From the NCBI RefSeq assembly GCF_019649055.1, contig NW_026570354.1:248001-312000 (forward strand): a stretch of DNA of 64,000 nucleotides, given 5' to 3'. The notes beneath the pieces were generated by a model. The model was not told the origin of the DNA and made no database searches. It was given only the letters and a program-made list of their open reading frames with translations. The position numbers and the translations under genes were made by a program. Of the stretch, positions 26,140 through 36,408 are shown piece after piece (position 1 is the first letter of the stretch; every line of letters starts with the position of its first letter). Source of the stretch: Paramacrobiotus metropolitanus (taxonomy: Eukaryota > Tardigrada > Eutardigrada > Parachela > Macrobiotidae).

Positions 26140-28507
26140 TCAGTGCTGCTTTGCGGGCTTGGTCTTCTTCAGCTTGTGCAGTAATTGGGCGCCGTGCTGG
26201 CGCGCCAACTGCGGGACCTTGCGCGCCAGGAGGCCGGGCGTGAGGAGGAGCGCCGAGGTGAGGATGTAGAGGAGCAGGGCGTTGTTGATCTTGTCGAAGA
26301 GGATGGCCAGCACGACGAGCAGGCCGCACAGCGCCAGACTGAAGCTGCGCGGCAGACTGGCCTTCAGCCGCTTCAAATTGGCCCACAGCGTCTCCGCCTG
26401 CTCCCGCGAGTCCAGGATGCGCCCGCACACCGCGTCCAGCTCGCGCTCCTGCTCGTCCGTCCTGCCGACCAACCAGACCACTGCAAATTACGCGCTTCGC
26501 CATGTCTGGTAGTCCTACGTTTAAGTACATTTTCTATTCTTCACATTTACTAACAATCGCACTATGCCGACTGCCTGGGAGGCGCTCCCAGACGCCTGGC
26601 TCTTAACGCGCACGAGCCATCTCCACCGGAGTAGCCTGTATTCTTGCGCCAATCGCTTTTCTATCTAACATAATCTATCATCCACGAAAATCTCCAAGCC
26701 GAACATTTCAAACGAAGGAAATCCAGGCACTTCCGGCGCTTAACGTAACTGCAACCGCTCAGTGCGGCAGCGTAATGCCATTTGTATCTAATCTTGAAAT
26801 TAAAAAGTTATTACGTACTGTAGTGGGAAAGTCCCAATTTTTCCTGTAAGTGCATCGCATTGCCTTCTTTCATCTTTATATTTAAAGGAAATTACTGGAA
26901 GTCTGGGATGCACAGAAATAATGGCTAGATACTGCCGGACATCAGCGCATTTACGATTGAAAGAATCTGCCATATAATAGCGCTTTAAGCAAACATTCGG
27001 TTTACCTGTTGCGGCGTTGCACAAACAGCTATTAAAATTAATCGATCAGCTGTGTTTCGCCAGTCACAAGCTACAGATATAGAGCACAGTCCCACTGCCT
27101 GCAAACAGGACATCACGGCAATGTTCAAAATGGCTCTCCTTGTACTTTGTAGGATCGCAGATGCCCGAGCGAACAGAGGCAATCCGCGGGAGCGCAGGCT
27201 CGTAGCGCGTGACTCATACTCGAATGTATATGTAAACAAGCGGCCATTCACAAACGGTGACAAACCCACTGTAAATGTTATCGATCGCCACTGCATGCAC
27301 TGCAGGCGAGCATTAACCCGGGAGCTTAATTCATGATCGATCTGCTCTACTTCCACAACGGCCACGTTGTTCTCCAGCTGCAAACGCATCTTTACATGGC
27401 GGAGCAGCAGCGGATAACATTAACGAGCTAACGGATGTTCTCGCGCGATCCGCATCCTCCCTGACTATATCTTAGTCGGACACGCATACACGCAGTCTAA
27501 TCGTCAGCCTGCCGCGTGACTCTGGCAACCCTGGCTACAGCCGCTGTCATGTTCGTTAATATTCAAACAAGAAGCAATTCGAACCAGGCTAGCTAGAAAC
27601 AAATTAATCAAGCTAAGCTGGCATTCAGAACAACTAAGATGTTCCTGTCCTACTTATCACTACTGACTAGTGACTGCCTGGCTCGCGCCCCTCGGCGCGC
27701 TTCAAGACGCATAGCTCCCAACGTAGAAGAGCAATTACCTTCAAACCAACCTGTACTCCTTTGGAATTCACTTTCCTATCCGACATTATTTACGTTTCAC
27801 GAAAACCTCTACGGTCAAAATTCTGAAAGAAGAAAATCTACGGACTTCCGGTGCTTGACGCAGTTGCCACCGCTCGGTACGGCAGCGTCATGTGAATCTG
27901 CTCTTGGAAAATTCCCATATGCTTTCCCTCTGCGATTTTCCTCATAAAAACTGACTTTCTCTGTGCTACTTGTAATAAAAATACACGAATAAATAATATA
28001 AATTACAGGAAAGCATTCTAATTGGTAAATGCGTCGGTAGGAAGCAGGCAGATGCACGAGGACGACGTGAATGATAGATCGAGGGTAAAAGAGTGCGAGC
28101 CACTTTTCAGATGCGCTTACGGCTTACCAGGCGTTGGCGTCGAAGATGGTGGCCGAGACGACGGGCACGATGGCGTCGGCCAGCGTGACGACGACGCCGA
28201 GCAGGGCCAGCGTGGAGAGCACGGAGAGGTCCAGCAGCCAGACGAGGAGGAAGAAGAGGGAGTTCAGCCCCAGGAGCAGCGCGGGGAACCAGGGGCGCTG
28301 CCACTGCAGCAGCTGCGCCAGCAGCAGCGTCACGGGCCGCCACTCGCTCAGGCAGGCCTTGACGCCGCGCAGCCGCTCCTCGCGCCGGTCCACCTGCGCC
28401 TTGTCCAGCCCCGCCAGCTCCAGGTCGCCCTTGTCCGCGTCCGCGTCGAACTGCTCGCTGTAAAGATGGCTGCTGCGCTTGTTGTGAGCGTCGTCTCCCT
28501 CCGACAT
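26140..28507 (-). CDS. ARL6IP1: ARL6IP1-like ER membrane-shaping protein
   Basis: Two coding exons: 28507-28128 and 26461-26140, giving 233 residues (human 203). The tryptophan codon at residue 127 is split by the intron. The acceptor at 26462 was chosen because it preserves the alignment W-T-D-E-Q with the family's W-T-T-E-Q. The N-terminus is acidic. WRPVTLLLAQLLQWQRPWF leads into two hydrophobic stretches (about 73-92 and 95-118). After a helical linker comes a second hydrophobic pair (about 167-203), then a lysine-rich end, KLKKTKPAKQH. This reticulon-homology-like hairpin arrangement fits ARL6IP1, which shapes ER tubules. An AG acceptor just upstream of the start codon suggests a separate 5' UTR exon. 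The gene is divergent from the one starting at 29578. Confidence 0.87.
26588..26815. repeat. Diverged intronic repeat, copy 1
   Basis: Lies in the ARL6IP1 intron. It resembles 27674-27911 in the same orientation, best over the stretch containing CACTTCCGGCGCTTAACG...CAACCGCTCAGTGCGGCAGCGT, which compares with GACTTCCGGTGCTTGACG in copy 2. Identity is moderate. It is probably an old interspersed repeat. Confidence 0.5.
27674..27911. repeat. Diverged intronic repeat, copy 2
   Basis: Second copy of the repeat at 26588-26815, in the same ARL6IP1 intron about 1.1 kb away. Shared blocks include TGCCTGGCTC, the ACTTCCGG(C/T)GCTT run and GCGGCAGCGT/ACGGCAGCGT. No coding potential was seen. Confidence 0.5.
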
Positions 28508-29577
28508 CTTCTCGCTTTCACTCTGCAGCAGGCAAATACTGGCTTGAGGACCATTACTCATTGTACGCACTACGCACCAATACGCCTGAATTTCGTCAAT
28601 CGTTTCTTGGAAACGATTCCTGGCGGATCATACGCCAGCGACTGTCTGTCTGCTCAATTTAACAGAGGCGACATGCTACACAACTAGAGCAATAAAGTTG
28701 AATAAACACTGCAACGTACCAAGTTTCTGCTACTTATCAACAAACTGTCACAAACAACAAACTCTTATCCGAGTACTCAGATTTCCACTTCCCACTTCCA
28801 AGCAAAAATTAAAACATTAACGATGACATTCTCGTTCTGGGTTTGATTTCTAAAAAGCCCCAGTACTGTATATCTGAAAACTGCTGTGCTCACTCATCAC
28901 ATCTGCTTACTTCGCTGTTTATCAACTTGGAAAGAAATTCTCGGATTCACCAACACGCAGCTTCCCGGAACCAATGCGAATAAAAAATCAACAATCACTG
29001 GACGAGTTAACAGAGTCCGATAAAACCACTGACAAATTTTCAATGCTAATGCTCTAAATTACATTCCAATACTACTCGTAGCTGGTACTTGCTGACTCTA
29101 CAACTGGGTTACGCAGAATTTGGGCACTGTGTGCTACAAATGCGGGAGGAAACATCAATAAACATCCTTCACGTGCCGCGGCCAGTGTATTCCACGCCCA
29201 CCTTCCGTCCGATTGGCTCCCAATGGCGGGCGGCAACCACTACTCGTACGGCTGAAATGTGTGTGAGTGCAACTGTGCACGTAAAGTGGCGATAATCGGC
29301 TTACCATTTTCGTCCTAGCCAGCTTTCCACAAACTCGCTGGCCATTGGCCCAGTCCAAACTGGCCCGTCTGACTCTGGCCATTTGAATTTTGATGCGGAA
29401 CTTTTCACTTTTAAAATTGTTCCGTCATTTGTCTTGGTTGCAGACAGGTTGCTCAGCTTTTTTATCGCTTCGCGATAGCATTCCAGTCTCCACTACCTTG
29501 CTCTTGAAGCTGTCAGTCAGTGTTGGGATTCTGCGTTCCTTTCCGTTTTCAAGTTTTCACACTCTTGGCCTTGGGAA
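28508..29577. promoter_or_regulatory. Divergent promoter region between ARL6IP1 and the 29.6-kb gene
   Basis: This 1.07-kb interval separates two divergent start codons and must contain both promoters and leaders. No TATA box or initiator can be assigned with confidence. A CCAAT-like word pair (GATTGGCTCCCAATGG, about 29211-29226) is a plausible promoter element. Confidence 0.35.
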
Positions 29578-31318
29578 ATGGATCTGAAAAAGGTACGTGA
29601 GTACAGTGCAGCGCAGTCCGTAAACTGTACAGATAGCTCTGCACAACTGGTTTTCGCTGGCAGCGTTTTCTTCCCCTTCTCGGTTCTTCCGTGAAATTGA
29701 AGGTTACTTTATCGTGTAGCTCTTGCGCCTAAGTACTGTGCATGGAGGTAACACGGAGTACTTTTGAGGATGTGATCATGTGAGTAAGAATCAGCGGTTG
29801 ACGGTGGGGTGGGGAAAGTGCGTTCTACAGCTTTTCATAACTGAACAAGTTTAGAAAGAAGCAAATTTTCTGAAGAATTCTGATTATGTGGAAAGAATCA
29901 ACTGCCAATGTGAGGTTGCATAAATTTCTGAGTGTGATGGACGAGTGTGGCTAATTACGAATTTACGAGTAATAGTATTATGTATTTCCTGAAACTGACG
30001 GCACTGGATTCTTGTTTATGTTTATCTGTAGGATCATTGCATTCATAGCAAAATTCAAAGATTTCTTGATATGTGAATTATGGCCCCGTGTGTTCTTCCA
30101 TGTCGTTTCAGCTGTTGTAAATAATAATAAATATTAATTGGATTGAGTTACTGTGAGCTAGGAGAGCGAAAACTTTATTTCAGCCAGTGGATTTGTTTTT
30201 CGTTTTTATTCCATTTAGTTTGTTAAATTATTTATAGGCCGTTTTGTCATGAATACTTTTAACGTGTTTATTAAAATTTGTTTTTTAATTTCTTCAATGG
30301 TAATTTGATGTTAATGATCAAATGGTAATTTTAGCCAGTCTGTTTGTTGGTTAGTTTTTGAATTGGATTATTTTTTATATTTTAATGGTCTGCCTTGCTA
30401 CAGATATTGTTGATGTGTTGATTAGCTAAATTTAAATTCGTTATTAATGTCGATTTTCTTGTCTGTCGGTTGCAGCGCCTCAGCCTGGCGTCCCTTGAAC
30501 GGATGGCGCGGGAGCGTGCGTTAACACTGGACGAGCATTGTAACAGTGTGGACGTCTGGGACGATAGCGGGCGGCTGCTTTTTGGGCGTGTCGTGGACGT
30601 GGCGGAGAACGGGCTGTATGTCGACCTGTTGTGCGCCGGTCGACGCCGCGAGCTGGTCCCCTACGGGCGCCTGTTCCACATGCGGTCCTGCGGCCTGTTG
30701 AAGGACGGCGTCGCCGCCGGCGATCAGCGCTTTCCGGTGGAGGCACTGCTGCGTCCCCATCCCCTTTCTCCCTGGACCTGGGTCAGCGCGCAACTAGAGC
30801 TCCTCTGCCCCGAGCCCGAGCCGTCACCGCTGCGCATCTGCTTGAGCGCCAGTCCGCTGCGACTGCTGGACGCGGCGGGCGAGGCGACCCACCCAGCAAG
30901 TGTTACCCAGTTACTCCCACCCAGCGCCATTCAGCATAGTTATGGCAGAATGTTATTTTTGTTCAGTTTAAACGAATTTTTCCTCCGTTGTGGGGCTAGA
31001 CTGACTGCAGCATGGCGGGAAAAGTACAGCGGACGACAGTGTTAACGGTGTGTTGTTGCCTTGCAGACGCTGTGCGGATTGCAGGCGCTGGGCCTCGGGG
31101 CCGGTCCACCGGCGGCGGGACTGGGCGGCTGCCAGTGCGCGGATGCGGTCTTCCGAGTGGCCCCGCCCCTCTCGCAGCTGTCGCCGCTGGCGCTGGGCGG
31201 CGTGGCGCAGTGCGCCGAGGAATGGGAGCTGCGCTGCGAGGGACGCCTGTGGTATGGGGAAATGGACGAGCGGGCCGGCTCGAGGAGCCTCGTGGAGGCA
31301 CGCGCCTGGCGTCCCTGA
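29578..31318 (+). CDS. Unrecognised three-exon gene, possible Tudor-like fold
   Basis: Proposed exons: 29578-29592 (ATG, five codons, strong AAG|gtacgtgag donor), 30476-30895 and 31067-31318 (TGA), giving 228 residues. The second exon is secure from its GC-rich third positions and long open frame. Its first half holds a compact segment, VDVWDDSGRLLFGRVVDV then YVDLLCAGRRRELVPYGRLF, which reads like a small beta-barrel (Tudor/SH3-like); this is an impression, not an identification. The third exon keeps host-like codon use only in frame 0 (ending LVEARAWRP). That frame requires the second intron to start with GC (30896, GCAAGT) rather than the nearby GT. If the GT at 30899 is used, the C-terminus would be a low-complexity Gly/Arg tail instead. 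I cannot assign a function. Confidence 0.6.
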
Positions 31319-32100
31319 ACGGCTCGCCGCTGGGCGCTGAGCCACCCCCACACGCCCGTCAGCTGGTCCTTCCGGTCGCGCACTAGTTTCTTTAATGACC
31401 ATTTGTTTTCCTTAGTATTCAGTTCCGTCGCTGCTTGTCTTGGTGCAGCTTGTTTTCCCGCGGAAGTTCGGTGTTTATTGCGAATTTGATCCGGTCTACC
31501 AATATAGTCCAATGGTGCATTTTTCCAGTAAATTTTTATTAATTGTCGTTTTTTTTGGCGATTTTTGTCACGCAGAGTTTCTTTCGGCCGCTTGGTGATA
31601 AATTAACAATACAGATACGAATATAGGAGAGTGATCGTAGATGGTTAGCGCTGTCGGTGTCGCCAGTGAATGCTCGTGTTTGAGGGAGTGAAAATAATTA
31701 TTCCGTTGCGCTTCCGCTTATTATTAGATAATATTAATTATCGTACTTCTACTGAAAGATAAGTAATTTCCATAGCTGCATCATGTAAGTAAGAACGAAA
31801 TAGACCTTCTTTAGTGAGCGCTTTGCTTGTTTTTATGTAACATTTTACCTTAAATTTATCATAAATTCCGACATTTGTGGTGGCGGGTCCTGCTTTATTA
31901 GCGAATACTCGTGTAAGTCGTAATGTAATATACGTGCTGTATATATGTACAGATTAATAATAGTAATAACATTATGCAGAATCATGGTACTAATAACAAT
32001 AATACAAGTATCGGTCGCGCTAGCGCGCGACCAGTTGTGCTCAAGGCATGGAATTATGATTAAAAATTAAAAGAAAATATTAACTGAAATATTTCGAAAC
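31319..32100. other. Spacer before the minisatellite
   Basis: AT-rich; it probably begins with the 3' UTR of the preceding gene. It contains the GC-rich dyad at 32012-32035 described separately. No gene recognised. Confidence 0.4.
32012..32066. repeat. GC-rich dyad flanking the minisatellite, left copy
   Basis: The dyad GGTCGCGCTAGCGCGCGACC, followed by AGTTG and GGCATGGAATTATGATTAA. A diverged copy in the same orientation lies on the other side of the minisatellite at 33749-33806. Confidence 0.6.
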
Positions 32101-33457
32101 ATTCAGAATTAATATTCAGAATTTTTTAGAATTATTTAGAATTATTTAGAATTATTTAGAATTATTTAGAATTATTTAGAATTATTTAGAATTATTTAGA
32201 ATTATTTAGAATTATTTAGAATTATTTAGAATTATTTAGAATTATTTAGAATTATTTAGAATTATTTAGAATTATTTAGAATTATTTAGAATTATTTAGA
32301 ATTATTTAGAATTATTTAGAATTATTTAGAATTATTTAGAATTATTTAGAATTATTTAAAATTATTTAGAATTATTTAGAATTATTTAGAATTATTTAGA
32401 ATTATTTAGAATTATTTAAAATTATTTAGAATTATTTAGAATTATTTAGAATTATTTAGAATTATTTAAAATTATTTAGAATTATTTAAAATTATTTAGA
32501 ATTATTTAGAATTATTTAGAATTATTTAAAATTATTTAGAATTATTTAGAATTATTTAGAATTATTTAGAATTATTTAGAATTATTTAGAATTATTTAGA
32601 ATTATTTAGAATTATTTAGAATTATTTAGAATTATTTAAAATTATTTAGAATTATTTAGAATTATTTAGAATTATTTAGAATTATTTAGAATTATTTAGA
32701 ATTATTTAGAATTATTTAGAATTATTTAGAATTATTTAGAATTATTTAGAATTATTTAGAATTATTTAGAATTATTTAGAATTATTTAGAATTATTTAGA
32801 ATTATTTAGAATTATTTAGAATTATTTAAATTATTTAGAATTATTTAGAATTATTTAGAATTATTTAGAATTATTTAAAGTATTTAGAATTATTTAGAAT
32901 TATTTAGAAGTATTTAGAAGTATTTAGAATTATTTAGAAGTATTTAGAAGTATTTAGAATTATTTAGAAGTATTTAGAATTATTTAGAATTATTTAGAAG
33001 TATTTAGAATTATTTAGAATTATTTAGAAGTATTTAGAATTATTTAGAATTATTTAGAAGTATTTAGAAGTATTTAGAATTATTTAGAAGTATTTAGAAG
33101 TATTTAGAATTATTTAGAATTATTTAGAAGTATTTAGAAGTATTTAGAAGTATTTAGAATTATTTAGAAGTATTTAGAAGTATTTAGAATTATTTAGAAT
33201 TATTTAGAAGTATTTAGAAGTATTTAGAAGTATTTAGAAGTATTTAGAAGTATTTAGAATTATTTAGAAGTATTTAGAAGTATTTAGAAGTATTTAGAAG
33301 TATTTAGAATTATTTAGAAGTATTTAGAAGTATTTAGAATTATTTAGAAGTATTTAGAAGTATTTAGAATTATTTAGAAGTATTTAGAAGTATTTAGAAT
33401 TATTTAGAATTATTTAGAATTATTTAGAATTATTTAGACGTTTAGAATTATTTAGAA
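32101..33457. repeat. Minisatellite of a 10-bp AT-rich unit (ATTATTTAGA)
   Basis: About 1.35 kb of head-to-tail copies, roughly 130 units. Up to about 32830 the units are nearly identical, with scattered ATTATTTAAA variants. A one-base phase slip occurs near 32830. From about 32877 a second variant (AGTATTTAGA) alternates irregularly with the first until about 33380, after which the original unit returns. The units carry frequent TAG/TAA words, so there is no long open frame. Confidence 0.97.
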
Positions 33458-33748
33458 ATATACATTTTTTGTTGTACCTGTGTCCGAGTACATATTTTAA
33501 TATTTAATAATCCTAAGAAGTTTAAGAAATTTTAGAAACCTTAAAATCGTAAACTTAAACTACAGATCTCAGTCAGTATAATACAACTGCAGCCGCGCTG
33601 CATAATTCCCATTAATTTATCTTTTTATTAATATCACAATTACTGTATTTATTTTTTAAAGATTTTTTTCTAGAACATTCTGAAATTTTACGATAATAAG
33701 CTTCAAACTTTTTTTCTTAATCTCAAGCTTTTTCAAAATCACTTAATG

Positions 33749-33806
33749 GTAGACGCTCTAGCGCGCGACAAGTTGCATTTTAGGTATGGAAATATAATCA
33801 AGAAAT
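33749..33806. repeat. GC-rich dyad flanking the minisatellite, right copy
   Basis: GGTAGACGCTCTAGCGCGCGAC, then AAGTTG and GGTATGGAAATATAATCAA, matching the left copy at 32012-32066 with several changes. The left copy has the better dyad symmetry. Confidence 0.55.
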
Positions 33807-34884
33807 TTGGAGTGCAGAAATTATGTCATTTTATGGAAATACCTCCTGACCTTAAAAAATACGTAAAGAAAGTAAAACAAAGAAGTAGAAAAGTTTTTCT
33901 AGTAATACCTATCTAGAAAAAGGATCATGATCGAATACGAAATGAAGAATACGTAATGATTTGCGAAACTACTGTTAGTGTGTTGTTGAAATAATCAAAA
34001 TTCATTATTAAATTTTATTTCGACGTTTTTCAAACGTTAAAATGCCAAAAATATAGAGGCATTGGCCCCGCTGCGCGGGGTCAGCTTTGGAAATATGTTT
34101 GAAATGCTTAAAAATATTTTAAATTGTAGAAATTCCAAATTTTGGAGGTATTTCAATAAATATTTCTTTCTAAATAGCTGTACGAATACAATATTCCGAA
34201 ATGTCCAAAACCAAATTTTAAATTAATATAGATGTGACGCCTTTGCCATTTATGAAGTCCCGTACTTATGAGCATCAATACTTTATAGTTATTGCCAGCT
34301 TTTTGTTTAACTTGTTGCTAAGTACTTTGAATCTGTGACGCATGTAAAACAGATTTGCTGCTATTGTTGACCTTTCCAGAACTTTCAAACATATTACAAT
34401 GTCAGAGTACTAAGTTTCAAAATTTTTCTGTAAATCTCAGACGAATCGCAGTTTTTTCAAAACCACTTATGGCCAACCTACGAGCCGTAACCTATTTTTT
34501 AAAATTTTTTATTTTTCGAAAACTTGAATCTCGAATTAGGAGTTAATTTTCTTGGAATAAAGGCGTAGCGATTTGTAAATCTATAGATAGACATCATATG
34601 CATATGAAAGTTCAAGAATTGTTGGATACATAGTGTTGAAAGAGTCAGGGCACACAAAACGGTAAACATTAAATCGCTGATGTACTGGTCATTATTTTGT
34701 TAATTTGTGGTTTATATACGACACAAATAAGAAAAACGAAGGGATTCCTGGTTCCTGGAAGCCATCTATCTCCAAGGCATGTTCTATTCCTGCGCACCAG
34801 CAGCGCCGCCGATACAGTATGCACGTGGGCGCGACCACGTGCACAATCCGCCAACTGTGTTAAGGAGAGCCGCATGTTAAGGAG

Positions 34885-34911
34885 ACCAATCACTCCATTG
34901 GAGTGATTGGT
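34885..34911. repeat. Perfect short palindrome
   Basis: Two 13-base arms (ACCAATCACTCCA and its inverse) separated by a single T. A related half-site, ACCAATTACTCCAT, occurs at about 35282. It could be the tip of a foldback element. Confidence 0.7.
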
Positions 34912-35740
34912 TTAAGCCCTCGCCCTCTATCCCACCGGACGCAAACTACGCACTACGGACTTAACTAGTGCTAACAAGTACCACTTTGGTACACTGCGCC
35001 TGGTCAAGATATTGGGTTTTTTCACTTCGCGAATGCATCAAGATGTATGGCAAATATATCTCTTTTATATTTCAATGATGGCGTACTAGGTGTTTAATAT
35101 AAAAGTTTCGTGAAATGTTCGCCATAACTTTGCTCTTACTTGACTACAACGCCTCAGATTCTATGATACTGGGTTGGCTTGGCTCAAGCCATGTTTACCC
35201 AGTAAGCGCTATGGCAAAGTTCACCGTAAACTGCCGCACTTTAGCCACGCCCCAGCCTTTAGCCCCGCCCCAACGCGTTAGACCAATTACTCCATACACG
35301 CGCGACGGCCAAGATAACCTGTGACGAATGCCGGACAAGCACACAATTCGCGGGTCTAATTTGGAGGACCTTTTGGATTTTTCGTCCCGCTCTTATAACA
35401 CATCGGCGCAGTGAGAATCTCATATCGGCAAAAAAATGGTCGGAAGCGCTTCTCCGACATCGTTGGCCTTCGAGTTTCGACCCTTCCTGATACCCGCCAG
35501 AGAAAATGCCACAACAGCTACATCACCTCCGATTTAGCATCGTAAGTAGCTCAATTAAAGAGCAAATACGTAGTCTCCAGCCGATTATCATAATTTTGCA
35601 GAATCGAAATTAAGGCCGACAATTCTTGGTTATTACTGTACTGTAATTTCTTTTTGGGAATGCGTTCCAAGCCGTGATGCCGGCGGCATCGGCTGCTCGT
35701 CTTCATTTTCGCGTTAAGACTTTTTCTTGACGGCAGCTGT

Positions 35741-36408
35741 GGGCGGCTGGCCGTACGACTACGCATAGTTCACACTCCACAGTGGGCACCGGTAGTGCAG
35801 GACCGAACAGTGCAGTGCAGGGCTGAACAACGGGAATTCTGCGGTAGCGGAAACGGAAGTAGCTCCGGAAAAAGCGGACAGCCGTGCTGCGGGGCTTGGT
35901 GTTCCCACCTTCATACCGATTTGAAAATTTCTCCAATAATACGAACGACATTGCCTTGCGGTTTCTTTTTGTGCTGATTGCAGATTTCATGGGACAACAT
36001 GGCCCGCGTACGAGACTCAAGGACACTGGTAGAAAATGTGTTCGGACACTATGGTGTATTAGCACGACTACAGGAATTCGGAACCCTGCGCGCTGTCATG
36101 ATGTCATCCCACAAGAATAACCTAAGAATAAAAATTCTTACGGTGACCGCTTGATGGCGCGCGAGTGGTCATACAGCCAAAGGCGCCCTACGGTGCGCAG
36201 GGGACACCGCACTCCGGTCCGCTAACAAACAAAAGAAATCTTAAAATGACAACTCGCTCGGAGCGATTCTAACGGCAATCATGCATCATGGGTTAAGAAA
36301 GAATAAATCAATTGTTTGTGTTACTAGTTATTACACCATCGCAGTGATCGCACAAACTTTAGCAGAAAGATTCGTGAATTAAGTATATGAAAAATTAAAA
36401 TCGCTGCT
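35741..36408 (-). mobile_element. Dispersed repeat, copy B (no hAT insertion)
   Basis: Inverted relative to copy A at 22866-25024 and lacking its 1.5-kb insertion. The ends correspond to GTGGGCGGCTGGCCGTACG on the left and TTAAAATCGCTGC on the right. A matching short open frame is present, but its differences from copy A do not look constrained. Confidence 0.75.

Larger units (their letters stand above)
33458..35740. other. Spacer right of the minisatellite
   Basis: AT-rich to about 34900, then more mixed. It holds the second GC-rich dyad (33749-33806), another GC dyad at about 34065-34082 (GGCCCCGCTGCGCGGGGTC) and the perfect hairpin at 34885-34911. No gene recognised. Confidence 0.4.

Noticed and set aside
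28022-28687. 221-codon plus-strand open frame opposite ARL6IP1 exon 1
   Set aside because: Low-complexity Glu/Gln/Arg shadow of the real minus-strand exon.
31012-31386. 124-codon frame overlapping the third exon of the unrecognised gene
   Set aside because: Gly/Arg/Pro low complexity. The frame ending LVEARAWRP has the host-like third positions, although alternative splicing into this frame cannot be excluded.
32101-33457. Possible CRISPR array
   Set aside because: Units are head-to-tail 10-mers without spacers, in a eukaryotic context. It is a minisatellite.
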